A DNA stretch of 64,000 nucleotides, from positions 1 through 64,000 of the forward strand of contig NZ_JAILNU010000030.1 in NCBI RefSeq assembly GCF_024691275.1. Reading direction: 5' to 3'. This document shows, in pieces, positions 26,262 to 33,458 of the stretch (within the stretch, counting starts at the first letter, position 1; each line of letters begins with the position of its first letter). Under the pieces are notes generated by a model. It did no database searches and had not been told where the DNA came from. It saw only the letters and a program-made list of their open reading frames with translations. Source of the stretch: Ruminococcus sp. (lineage in GTDB: Bacteria > Bacillota > Clostridia > Oscillospirales > Ruminococcaceae). The position numbers and the translations under genes were made by a program.

Positions 26262-26786
26262 CTATTCCTTGCAGAATAATTCATCGTTTTCCCAATTTAA
26301 AGGATTGTTTTCAATGTAATCCCAAATCGCGGCTAATTCCTTGTCATTGCGTATTATATGATCGTAATAATTTCGCTGCCAAGGTGAAAATCCCGATTCT
26401 TTGGTTACAAGGATTTTAAACGAACGTATCAGTTTAGGTAACGATCGTGTAGGGGGCGATGCCCACATCGCCCCGTTATTGGGTACATAATTATTTTCGA
26501 TTCTCAAAATAATATGAATGTGATCCGGCATTATCACATATTTTATTATTCCATTTATACTTACAATATATTTCCGAACAATTTGCCCGATTTCCGATAA
26601 TTCGTACGGTAATGATGTTGAAATATCATTTATTGGCGGGGCGATGTGGGCATCGCCCCCTACAGGTTTACTGTAATCCCAAAAATAATGCTGTTTATTA
26701 TGTGTACATATCGTTACGAAATACGCGCCGTTACGAGAATAATCGTATCCCGACAATCTGTGTTCTTTTCTTATTGGTCTGTCCAT
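26262..26786 (-). CDS. REP-associated tyrosine transposase (RAYT), Y1 transposase family
   Basis: This 174-aa protein belongs to the Y1-type HUH transposases of the RAYT/IS200 group. N-terminal landmarks are YSRNGAYFVTICTHNKQ, then the metal-binding HUH motif in MPDHIHII (His89, His91). The catalytic region SPWQRNYYDHIIRNDKEL carries the candidate Tyr140/141, followed by YIENNPLNW. No terminal hairpins or partner tnpB are seen, which fits a single-copy RAYT rather than an active IS. Two perfect inverted copies of a 28-bp REP-like hairpin lie inside the gene, encoding residues 41-50 and 104-113. The ATG overlaps the upstream stop (TAATG), so translation is coupled. It sits between a Thr T-box leader and thrS. 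Confidence 0.85.
   Translation of the reverse strand: MDRPIRKEHRLSGYDYSRNGAYFVTICTHNKQHYFWDYSKPVGGDAHIAPPINDISTSLPYELSEIGQIVRKYIVSINGIIKYVIMPDHIHIILRIENNYVPNNGAMWASPPTRSLPKLIRSFKILVTKESGFSPWQRNYYDHIIRNDKELAAIWDYIENNPLNWENDELFCKE
26448..26475 (+). repeat. REP-like hairpin inside the RAYT gene, copy 1
   Basis: GTAG (26449-26452) is followed by GGGGCGATG-CCCA-CATCGCCCC, a perfect 9-bp stem. The 28-base unit is the exact reverse complement of 26637-26664. It encodes residues 104-113 (NGAMWASPPT) without breaking the frame. Confidence 0.85.
26637..26664 (-). repeat. REP-like hairpin inside the RAYT gene, copy 2
   Basis: This is the perfect inverted partner of 26448-26475, with its GTAG foot on the minus strand at 26660-26663. 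It encodes residues 41-50 (PVGGDAHIAP). The pair, 162 bases apart, could also fold the mRNA into a large stem. Confidence 0.85.
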
Positions 26787-27166
26787 TATTCGACCCAGCC
26801 GGTTATTTCAAATATATCCGCAAAAAGCTCGATATGGGCATCTCCTTTCATAAATCCGTCCGAAGTACCTGTATCGAAGCAGACAACGATATCCTCGCCG
26901 TCCATATCCACGTATACATTTGACAGCTTCAATATCTTAGCGAGAGCCTCTGCATCGCTGCCCTCATAAAAACCGTCGTCGATAAGTATACCTGCAACGG
27001 TACTCTTGCTGCTGTCGAGTTTAGCGAGCTTCTTTGCAATAACGGAGAGGTTCTTCATGATAGTATCCTCGCTCTCGGTATAAAACCGAACGGTAAGCTC
27101 CTCGTTCCATATTTTATACGGCAGCTCATAGGCTTCTTCACGCTCGTTGTACTTTATATTGCTCAA
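26786..27166 (-). CDS. Conserved-looking small acidic protein, unknown
   Basis: This 126-aa cytoplasmic protein is acidic and mixed alpha/beta. It reads from YNEREEAYELPYKIWNEE through VRFYTESEDTIMKNLSVIAKKL to a closing FDTGTSDGFMKGDAHIELFA. Its size and acidity resemble immunity-type or SMI1-like small proteins, but no family was recognised. Its stop overlaps the RAYT start (TAATG), and it lies 35 bp after the gene at 27202. It is part of the T-box-led transcript. The start at 27166 follows GGGAGGTGAG. Confidence 0.7.
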   Translation of the reverse strand: MSNIKYNEREEAYELPYKIWNEELTVRFYTESEDTIMKNLSVIAKKLAKLDSSKSTVAGILIDDGFYEGSDAEALAKILKLSNVYVDMDGEDIVVCFDTGTSDGFMKGDAHIELFADIFEITGWVE

Positions 27167-27201
27167 ACACTCACCTCCCTGCTTTTAAAAAGTCATATCT
27201 A

Positions 27202-27513
27202 TCAATAGAATTCGCCTTCGTCGCCCTGCATGACAGCTCCGAGAGCTTCGGCGAGAGGACGTAATATTTCGTCAACATCATCGTTGCGGCAGGCAACATC
27301 TATCATACCGTCATCGAGCATAAATATTGCATCACCATAGGAATACATATTATCCATATCCGTACTGAGCGTAAGACCTGTTCGGGGATCTGTTATCGGC
27401 GGCTGACTGAATTCCGAAACGCCGTCAACTGCGAGCAGTTCTTCGGGAGTTATCGGATCGTCTGCGCCGTCAGTCCATTCTGTACCTCTGAAAATATGCA
27501 ATGTGTAAGCCAT
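27202..27513 (-). CDS. Small acidic protein, unknown, first gene after the Thr T-box
   Basis: This 103-aa acidic protein starts MAYTLHIFRGTEW with a strong GGAGG site just after the T-box terminator. The middle is PITPEELLAVDGVSEF, and the C-terminal half (GDAIFMLDDGMIDVACRN, then EILRPLAEALGA) looks like a small alpha/beta domain. No family was recognised. Being the first gene downstream of the T-box, it should be induced when tRNA-Thr is uncharged, unless an internal promoter exists. Confidence 0.7.
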   Translation of the reverse strand: MAYTLHIFRGTEWTDGADDPITPEELLAVDGVSEFSQPPITDPRTGLTLSTDMDNMYSYGDAIFMLDDGMIDVACRNDDVDEILRPLAEALGAVMQGDEGEFY

Positions 27514-27530
27514 GATTTCCTCCTGAAAAC

Positions 27531-27775
27531 AAAAAAACCCTTATGCCTATAATTAGACACAAGGGACGATAGACTACCGTGGTTCCACCCTGATTCACAC
27601 GGAGTTTTCTCCGTATCTCAAGTGCTCTGTAACGGGAGCTCCCGACGCTTATTGGGCGCACTCAGAGGCGGTATGCCAGAACCCTGAACGCTGCTGCCTC
27701 GCACCGAATGGCAGCTCTCTGTGAACGTTACTGTCGGGAAAAAGCCTTCCTCATCGACGTTTTTGGAATATTGTA
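27531..27775 (-). promoter_or_regulatory. T-box leader, threonine specifier
   Basis: The minus strand shows a T-box riboswitch. An AGAGAG/GGTGCGAGG stem I region is followed by a specifier segment, ACC-GCCTCTGAGTGC, with ACC (27670-27672, a Thr codon) at the specifier position. The T-box sequence AGGGTGGAACCACGG is at 27577-27591. A terminator stem (CCCTTGTGTC / GGCATAAGGG, 27538-27565) runs into T7. Uncharged tRNA-Thr should favour the antiterminator. The Thr specifier agrees with thrS downstream, but three other genes come first. Confidence 0.9.
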
Positions 27776-27781
27776 CAATTA

Positions 27782-27810
27782 TCTTAACACATATTCAGCG
27801 GTTTGTCAAG
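27782..27810 (-). promoter_or_regulatory. Promoter of the T-box operon
   Basis: On the minus strand -35 TTGACA (27805-27810), 17-bp spacer and -10 TAAGAT (27782-27787), a few bases before the T-box leader. Confidence 0.85.
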
Positions 27811-27900
27811 GGGGTATGACATAAAAGACAAAAAATTCCTTTTGCCGCTGTGAAAATCAACAGTTTGTTTAATAAACGTGAAAAACCACAATTTGACGGG

Positions 27901-27929
27901 TTGAAATCTATTTAAAAATGTGATATAAT
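27901..27929 (+). promoter_or_regulatory. Promoter of the radical SAM-kinase-ppk operon
   Basis: -35 TTGAAA (27901-27906), 17-bp spacer and -10 TATAAT (27924-27929) with TGTGA before the -10. Confidence 0.82.
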
Positions 27930-27958
27930 GTTATAAATATAGAGAGGAACTAACAGCT

Positions 27959-29056
27959 ATGAACAATAATTTTGACCTTCAGGAATACCTGACAAAAGGC
28001 GTTGAGAACATAGTCGAAGGAACTTTGCGGGCTGTAATGAAAGACCCGAAGGAGACAGCTTTCATGCTGAAATTCGCTGCTGCCAGCCGAAAGGCTTCAA
28101 AAAAGCGCAGAAAAAGCTCCGAAAACGGCGAACACATACCGCCCTTTCTCATTGCGAGCATTACTTCAAGCTGCAATCTCCACTGTGCAGGCTGCTATTC
28201 AAGATGCAGCAGTGCAACTACAGACGCACCTCCGCAGGATCAGCTCTCGGCAGACGAATGGCTGAGGATATTCCGCGAAGCCGATGATATGGGCATAAGC
28301 TACATATTACTTGCAGGCGGAGAGCCTCTTATGCGCCGCGATGTCATCACGGCGGCTGCCGCTGTTAAAAACGTCATCTTTCCTATATTTACCAACGGAA
28401 CTTTCATAAATGAGCAATATTTTCAGCTTTTCGATAAAAACCGCAACCTTATACCCGTAATGAGCATAGAGGGCGGACGCGATATCACAGACACAAGACG
28501 CGGCAAGGGCGTATACGACCTGCTGTGCGGGAATATGGACAAATTCCATGACAAACACCTTATTTTCGGCGCTTCCGTAACTGTTACCACCGAGAATATA
28601 GCAGAAGTTGCCTCTGACAGCTTCATAGGCGGACTCGCCGAAAAGAACTGCAAGCTGGTAATATTCGTGGAGTACGTCCCGATGAGCGAAAACAGTGCGC
28701 ATCTTGCTCCCACCGACAAAGAACGGGAAATGCTTGCAGAGCGCATAGCTTCGCTGAGAGCTGCCTTTACGGAAACTGTCTTTCTGTCGTTTCCGGGGGA
28801 CGAAAAGACATCGGGCGGCTGTATTGCGGCAGGCAGGGGATTTTTCCATATAAATTCCCGCGGCGGTGCAGAACCGTGTCCGTTTTCGCCGTATTCCGAC
28901 ATAAATGTACGCGATACATCTCTGAGGGAAGCCCTCGGTTCAAAGCTTTTCACAGCTCTCCGCAGCGGTGATATCCTCTCGGACGACCATGCAGGCGGCT
29001 GCGTTCTGTACGAAAAACGCGCAGAAGTAGAAGCTCTGCTGAATAAAAATACGTAA
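27959..29056 (+). CDS. Radical SAM protein with SPASM-like C-terminus
   Basis: This 365-aa cytoplasmic enzyme has the radical SAM cluster motif CNLHCAGCY (Cys72, Cys76, Cys79) after an N-terminal helical segment of about 60 residues. The SAM-binding glycine motif is LLAGGEPLMR, and the barrel continues through FTNGTFIN and VMSIEGGRD. The C-terminal part has further cysteines in GGCIAAGRG, AEPCPFS and GGCVLYE, the pattern of an auxiliary-cluster SPASM/Twitch-like region. The substrate is unknown; no precursor-peptide gene is seen nearby. It begins an operon with a P-loop kinase and polyphosphate kinase, with gaps of 15 and 35 bp. Confidence 0.88.
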   Translation: MNNNFDLQEYLTKGVENIVEGTLRAVMKDPKETAFMLKFAAASRKASKKRRKSSENGEHIPPFLIASITSSCNLHCAGCYSRCSSATTDAPPQDQLSADEWLRIFREADDMGISYILLAGGEPLMRRDVITAAAAVKNVIFPIFTNGTFINEQYFQLFDKNRNLIPVMSIEGGRDITDTRRGKGVYDLLCGNMDKFHDKHLIFGASVTVTTENIAEVASDSFIGGLAEKNCKLVIFVEYVPMSENSAHLAPTDKEREMLAERIASLRAAFTETVFLSFPGDEKTSGGCIAAGRGFFHINSRGGAEPCPFSPYSDINVRDTSLREALGSKLFTALRSGDILSDDHAGGCVLYEKRAEVEALLNKNT

Positions 29057-29071
29057 AACAGGTGAAATTTA

Positions 29072-29992
29072 ATGAATATTGAGATAGCAAGAATAAATCA
29101 GGGAATAGAAAAAGACCCGAAAGAATACGTCAGGCTTGTAAATGAGGATTATCAGTACAAGCTTTCAAAAATCGTTGACGAAATAATCAAAAACCGCAAT
29201 GACAAGCCCGTAATACTTCTCTCAGGACCTTCGGGTTCGGGCAAGACCACTACTGCTCTTATGATCGAGAAGCTCCTTGACGAGCGCGGTCTCGAGACAC
29301 ATACCCTGTCTATGGACAACTGGTTCTGCCCGCTGACAGAAGCCGAAAAGAAGCTGGCTTCCGAAGGAAAAATGGATCTGGAATCGCCCATGCGCGTTGA
29401 CAGCGACCTCCTCAACAGGCAGATAGAGGATATCAGCGCCTGCCGTGAGATAGAGCTTCCGAAGTACAACTTCAAGACCTCCACACGTACAGGCTCGGGC
29501 AAGAAATTCAAGCGCAACAAGGGCGAGATAGTCATATTCGAGGGCATACACGCTCTCAATCCCTCTGTCATCACAGTTCCCGACAGCATGATAAACAAGA
29601 TATACGTCAGCGTCCGCACAAGAATATCAGGGGAAGGTATCCTCCTTCACCCCTCAAAGGTGCGTCTTATGCGCCGTATGATAAGAGACAAGAACTTCCG
29701 CAAGCGCTCACTGCGCGAGACTATGAATATGTTCCACAGTGTGGAAGCAGGCGAAAACAAGTACATTATGCCGTATAAGTACCGTTCAGATTATGATGTG
29801 GATACATTTATGGCGTATGAGCTCTCCGCATACCGCGGCGACCTCCTTGAAAGACTTCAGGAACTGAAAGACGTTCCCGAAGTACGGGAATGCATCAGTG
29901 TGCTGGAAAAACTTACACCTATAGACAAGAAGGATATTTCGCCCGATTCGCTCATATGCGAATTTATCGGCAACGGACAATTCAAGTACTGA
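29072..29992 (+). CDS. Uridine kinase-like P-loop kinase
   Basis: This 306-aa protein belongs to the phosphoribulokinase/uridine kinase superfamily. Walker A is GPSGSGKTT (about 52-60), then the LSMDNWF segment that holds the substrate-binding aspartate. LPKYNFKTSTRTGSGK and IVIFEGIHALNP (Walker B-like with the catalytic acidic residue) follow. The N-terminal 45 residues and the C-terminal 90 exceed a minimal uridine kinase, as in the long clostridial group that sits apart from Udk. It is sandwiched between a radical SAM gene and ppk, so a plain pyrimidine-salvage role is uncertain. Confidence 0.82.
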   Translation: MNIEIARINQGIEKDPKEYVRLVNEDYQYKLSKIVDEIIKNRNDKPVILLSGPSGSGKTTTALMIEKLLDERGLETHTLSMDNWFCPLTEAEKKLASEGKMDLESPMRVDSDLLNRQIEDISACREIELPKYNFKTSTRTGSGKKFKRNKGEIVIFEGIHALNPSVITVPDSMINKIYVSVRTRISGEGILLHPSKVRLMRRMIRDKNFRKRSLRETMNMFHSVEAGENKYIMPYKYRSDYDVDTFMAYELSAYRGDLLERLQELKDVPEVRECISVLEKLTPIDKKDISPDSLICEFIGNGQFKY

Positions 29993-30027
29993 TTTCTCAT
30001 TTAAAATAAATCGTTAGGAGATAATAT

Positions 30028-32226
30028 ATGGAACACCTCGAAAATCGGGAGCTTTCATGGATAAAGTTCAACAAGCGTGTGCTTGAAGAAGCCTCAGCCC
30101 CCGAAAATCCCCTGCTGGAAAGGCTCTCTTTCTCAGCGATATATCAGAGCAACCTCGATGAATTCTTCATGGTCAGAGTGGGCTCTGTTACAGATAAAGC
30201 CAAGGAAAATAACTCCAAGAAGGACAAATTCTCTGGCATGACCCCCTCACAGCAGCTCGACGCTATCTTTACGGCTGTGCGCAGATTGCAGCCCTCTGTG
30301 GAGGATACTCTCCTTGCCACAATGAAGGAGCTCCAGCCCTACGGCTTCGAGCACGTAAGCTTCGACAAAGCCACAAAAGAGGAGCAGTCCTTCCTCGAAA
30401 TGTACTTTAAGCGCGAATTGAAGCCGTTTATCTCAGGCATGGTGGTGAACGACGCTCTGCCTTTCCCCTTCCTCAAGAACAAGGAGATATACGCAGTGGT
30501 GCAGCTCGCATCGAAAAAGGGCGTGTCTATAGGCATTATCCCTGCGAATACCAACAGCGCCGACAGGATAATCAGTCTGGGACGCGACGGCAAGCGCTTC
30601 ATACTCGAAGAAGAAGTGGTGCTGCACTACGCTCACCATATGTTCAAGAACTACAAGGTCATGGACCGCGCACTTATAAGAGTAACAAGAAGTGCCGATA
30701 TCATGGTATCGGGCAGAGGCCCCGAATTCCGTCAGCGCATGGAGGAGCTCGTTGACAAGCGCAAGCGCCTTGCACCTGTACGCCTTGAGATATCCGACGT
30801 TTTCAGCCGCGACGCTCTGGACTACCTCTGCAAGAAGCTGAAGCTGAAGAATGTCCGGGTATTCACATCGCGCATACCTCTTGACCTGTCCTATCTGTAT
30901 ACATTGCAGGAATACGACAGCGACCCGAAACTGCACTATGCTCAGCGTACACCGCGAAAGCCGGCGGCTCTTTCGGATACACGCCCTGTTTTTGCGCAGG
31001 TCAAGGCGAAGGATATACTCCTGAGCTACCCCTTTGAATCCATAAATCTCTCGTTCATAAGACTTTTGCAGGAGTCTGCCAACGATCCGAAGGTAACCTC
31101 CATAAAGATAACCCTTTACCGCCTTGCACGAAACAGCAAGGTCATAGACGCACTTTGCACGGCTGCCGAGCAGGGCAAGGAAGTCCTTGTTATGATAGAG
31201 CTCCGCGCACGTTTTGACGAGGAAAACAACATAGAATGGTCGAAGCAGCTGCAAGAAGCAGGCGTTAAGGTCATATACGGTCCCAAAGACTACAAGGCAC
31301 ACTCAAAGCTGCTGCTCATAACGAGAAAGGCTCAGGGCGGCAATTTCGACTACGTTACCCAGATAGGTACGGGTAACTACAACGAAAAGACATCAGCGCT
31401 CTACACCGACCTCATGCTGCTCACTGCCGACAAGGACATTGCTGCCGACGCAGAAGCGGTATTCAGCGGACTTCTCAACGGAACTTTCGTGGAAAAGACC
31501 AACAAGCTCCTTGTGTCTCCCCTTGCACTCAGACCGCAGGTGCTCGCCATGATGGATCAGCAGATAGAAATTGCAAGAAACGGCGGAAACGGCTATATTG
31601 CGGCAAAGGTCAACTCGCTCAACGACAGAGTTATCATCGGGAAGCTTATAGAAGCTTCTCAGGCAGGCGTTAAGATCGAGCTCGTTATCCGCGGACTATG
31701 CTGTCTTATCGCAGGAGTTCAGGGGTATACCGAGAATATCACCGTCCGCAGCATCGTCGGACGCTTCCTCGAACATAGCCGCATCTTCATCTTCGGTGAG
31801 GACGGCGCTGACCAGAAGATATACATTGGTTCTGCTGACTATATGAGCAGGAACACTATACGCCGTGTAGAGGTCGCTGCTCCCGTTGAGGACGAAAGGC
31901 TCAGAAAGCGTATCCGCGATATGTTCCGCATAATCATGCGCGACAACGTGAAGGCTCGCATCATGCTCAGCGACGGAAGCTATATCCATGAGCGCAGAAA
32001 TCCCGATATTCCGCTGAATTCGCAGGAATACTTCTACGAAGAAGCATACAAGCGCCTCGATGACAAGAAGAATCGTCAGGAGCAGCTCCGTATAAACCGC
32101 GAAAAGGGCGCAGCAAAAAAAACAGCTGCGAAAACTGCACGTAAACCTGCTGCAACTAAGTCCTCAGCCGCTAAAAAAGCTGCACCTGCTGCAAAAAGAG
32201 GACGTAAGAAAAAGACCTCGGAATGA
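30028..32226 (+). CDS. ppk1: Polyphosphate kinase 1 with a Lys/Ala-rich tail
   Basis: PPK1 reversibly builds inorganic polyphosphate from ATP. The 732-aa product has the N-terminal domain (RELSWIKFNKRVLEEA), the head domain, and two phospholipase D-like C domains. YKAHSKLLLITR contains the likely phosphorylated histidine, and IGTGNYNEKTS and RRVEVAAPVED are further family segments. After the normal end near residue 675 there is a tail of about 55 residues rich in Lys, Ala and Arg (GAAKKTAAKTARKPAA, ending AKRGRKKKTSE). This histone-H1-like tail is not part of the usual family and could bind polyphosphate or nucleic acid. It is the third gene of the operon, with GGAG upstream. Confidence 0.93.
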   Translation: MEHLENRELSWIKFNKRVLEEASAPENPLLERLSFSAIYQSNLDEFFMVRVGSVTDKAKENNSKKDKFSGMTPSQQLDAIFTAVRRLQPSVEDTLLATMKELQPYGFEHVSFDKATKEEQSFLEMYFKRELKPFISGMVVNDALPFPFLKNKEIYAVVQLASKKGVSIGIIPANTNSADRIISLGRDGKRFILEEEVVLHYAHHMFKNYKVMDRALIRVTRSADIMVSGRGPEFRQRMEELVDKRKRLAPVRLEISDVFSRDALDYLCKKLKLKNVRVFTSRIPLDLSYLYTLQEYDSDPKLHYAQRTPRKPAALSDTRPVFAQVKAKDILLSYPFESINLSFIRLLQESANDPKVTSIKITLYRLARNSKVIDALCTAAEQGKEVLVMIELRARFDEENNIEWSKQLQEAGVKVIYGPKDYKAHSKLLLITRKAQGGNFDYVTQIGTGNYNEKTSALYTDLMLLTADKDIAADAEAVFSGLLNGTFVEKTNKLLVSPLALRPQVLAMMDQQIEIARNGGNGYIAAKVNSLNDRVIIGKLIEASQAGVKIELVIRGLCCLIAGVQGYTENITVRSIVGRFLEHSRIFIFGEDGADQKIYIGSADYMSRNTIRRVEVAAPVEDERLRKRIRDMFRIIMRDNVKARIMLSDGSYIHERRNPDIPLNSQEYFYEEAYKRLDDKKNRQEQLRINREKGAAKKTAAKTARKPAATKSSAAKKAAPAAKRGRKKKTSE

Positions 32227-32253
32227 TATATAGGGGCAAATGAAAAAATATAC

Positions 32254-32282
32254 TTGAAAAGTTGCAATATTTATGTTATAAT
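32254..32282 (+). promoter_or_regulatory. Promoter of the PS synthase-like gene
   Basis: -35 TTGAAA (32254-32259), 17-bp spacer and -10 TATAAT (32277-32282). Confidence 0.8.
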
Positions 32283-32342
32283 GTATGGTACTGATATTAA
32301 AAACACTTTTACTTGATAATATTGTTCATTGAGGTTTAAATA

Positions 32343-32987
32343 ATGATTGGATATTATAACTATACGGTTATTCTCACATATATGAGTCTTATCTCCTCTG
32401 TTATCGGTATGTTCTTTGCAGCAGGCTACGGCGGACTGAGACCTCACCCCGAATATGCCATAATATGTCTTATGGTATCGGGCCTTTGTGATATGTTTGA
32501 CGGTAAGGTCGCCCGTACCAAAAAAGACCGTACCGAAAGCGAGAAAAAATTCGGCATACAGATAGATTCGCTCTGCGATGCTATCTGCTTCGGCGTTCTT
32601 CCCGCAGTTATCGGCTATTCCGTAGGCATGAGAGACTGGTGCGATCTGCCCATTCTTGTGATGTTCCCGCTCTGTGCGGTCATCAGACTTGCCTATTTCA
32701 ACGTCGCCGAAGAGGAAAGGCAGAAAAAGACCACCGAGAACCGCAAGGTCTACGAAGGTCTGCCTGTTACAAGCGTCGCGCTGATACTTCCGCTTTTATA
32801 CAGCTTCCATAAGGATATTGGCAGAGAATGGTTCCCCGAGGTTTACGGCGGAGCTCTCTTCCTTATCGCTCTTGCCTTTATAACACGTTTCAAGGTCAAG
32901 AAGCCAAGCATGAAGACCATGCTCTGCTTTATCGGAGTTGGCATCGCTGAGCTTATATGGATGCTCTATAAGACAAAAACAAGGTAA
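32343..32987 (+). CDS. pssA: CDP-alcohol phosphatidyltransferase, phosphatidylserine synthase-like
   Basis: This 214-aa integral membrane enzyme carries the CDP-alcohol phosphotransferase signature. It reads GLCDMFDGKVAR (Asp50, Asp53-Gly54, Ala57-Arg58), and after a 12-residue insertion GIQIDSLCDAICFG (Gly71, Asp75, Asp79). That longer spacing and the following YEGLPVTSVALILP fit the PssA branch, which makes phosphatidylserine from CDP-diacylglycerol and serine. About six membrane helices can be traced. It is a single gene with its own promoter and terminator. Substrate assignment is by family only. Confidence 0.85.
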   Translation: MIGYYNYTVILTYMSLISSVIGMFFAAGYGGLRPHPEYAIICLMVSGLCDMFDGKVARTKKDRTESEKKFGIQIDSLCDAICFGVLPAVIGYSVGMRDWCDLPILVMFPLCAVIRLAYFNVAEEERQKKTTENRKVYEGLPVTSVALILPLLYSFHKDIGREWFPEVYGGALFLIALAFITRFKVKKPSMKTMLCFIGVGIAELIWMLYKTKTR

Positions 32988-33041
32988 AATAATGGGCTGC
33001 TGCATACAGTTAGTGCCCATATAACAGCTTTATATTGTTGA

Positions 33042-33067
33042 AAAAGCCCTTCTGATGAAGGGCTTTT
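33042..33067 (+). terminator. Terminator of the PS synthase-like gene
   Basis: A perfect 11-bp stem, AAAAGCCCTTC / GAAGGGCTTTT, around TGAT, with A- and T-runs on its flanks. Confidence 0.82.
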
Positions 33068-33138
33068 AGTTTTCTCCGAACGTGAGCCGAGCAGCTTGTC
33101 CGCAGCCGCCCGTGCCTTTTAACATATAAGCGGGGTGC

Positions 33139-33240
33139 TCATATAGTAACTTTACACGAAATTATCGGGGGAAACCTTTTTCCAAAGGGTTTTCCTCAAT
33201 ATCTCACGTAAAAACTTCTGTCTAAGTACCTCGCTTAGAC
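33139..33240. repeat. Long imperfect hairpin, MITE-like family, copy 1
   Basis: The left arm (AGTAACTTTACACGAA, then ATTATCGGGGGAAACC) pairs imperfectly with the right arm (GGTTTTCCTCAATATC, then TCACGTAAAAACTTCTG). A 7-bp terminal hairpin, GTCTAAG/CTTAGAC, lies at 33220-33240. The right arm matches 60021-60047 at 26 of 27 bases. The 32988-33458 gap has no gene; it holds this element and the hairpins listed next. Confidence 0.65.
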
Positions 33241-33360
33241 AGTTCGGACACGGGAATCCTCAACGGTCAGAAATTATCCATGTGTGTGTCGCAGGCTGAT
33301 AAATACGTCGATGACGGCATATTCTTCGGAAGATACCGCAAGGTACAGGTTACGAAAAAA

Positions 33361-33383
33361 GGGCGGATATCTCCGCCCCTGCA
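33361..33383 (-). repeat. REP-like hairpin (GGGCGGA class)
   Basis: GGGCGGA-TATC-TCCGCCC is followed by CTGCA, giving a TGCAG foot on the minus strand. Confidence 0.65.
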
Positions 33384-33392
33384 CAGACATAT

Positions 33393-33421
33393 AAAAAGGG
33401 CGCACACTGTGCGTCCTTTTT
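33393..33421 (-). terminator. Terminator of glyS
   Basis: AAAAAGGGCGCACA pairs with TGTGCGTCCTTTTT over 14 bp (one G:U), with an A-run that reads as a T-tract on the minus strand. Confidence 0.75.
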
Positions 33422-33430
33422 GTGGATTGC

Positions 33431-33457
33431 GGAACGCCGAGGAAGGCGTTCCCTACG
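33431..33457 (-). repeat. REP-like hairpin (GGAACGCC class)
   Basis: An 8-bp stem, GGAACGCC / GGCGTTCC, with loop GAGGAA and CTAC at 33453-33456 (GTAG on the minus strand). It abuts the glyS stop codon. Confidence 0.7.
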
Positions 33458-33458
33458 A

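Noticed and set aside
26262-26786. Active IS200/IS605 insertion sequence
   Set aside because: No left-end/right-end hairpins outside the gene, no second copy and no tnpB are seen; the protein pattern and internal REP-like units fit a RAYT better.
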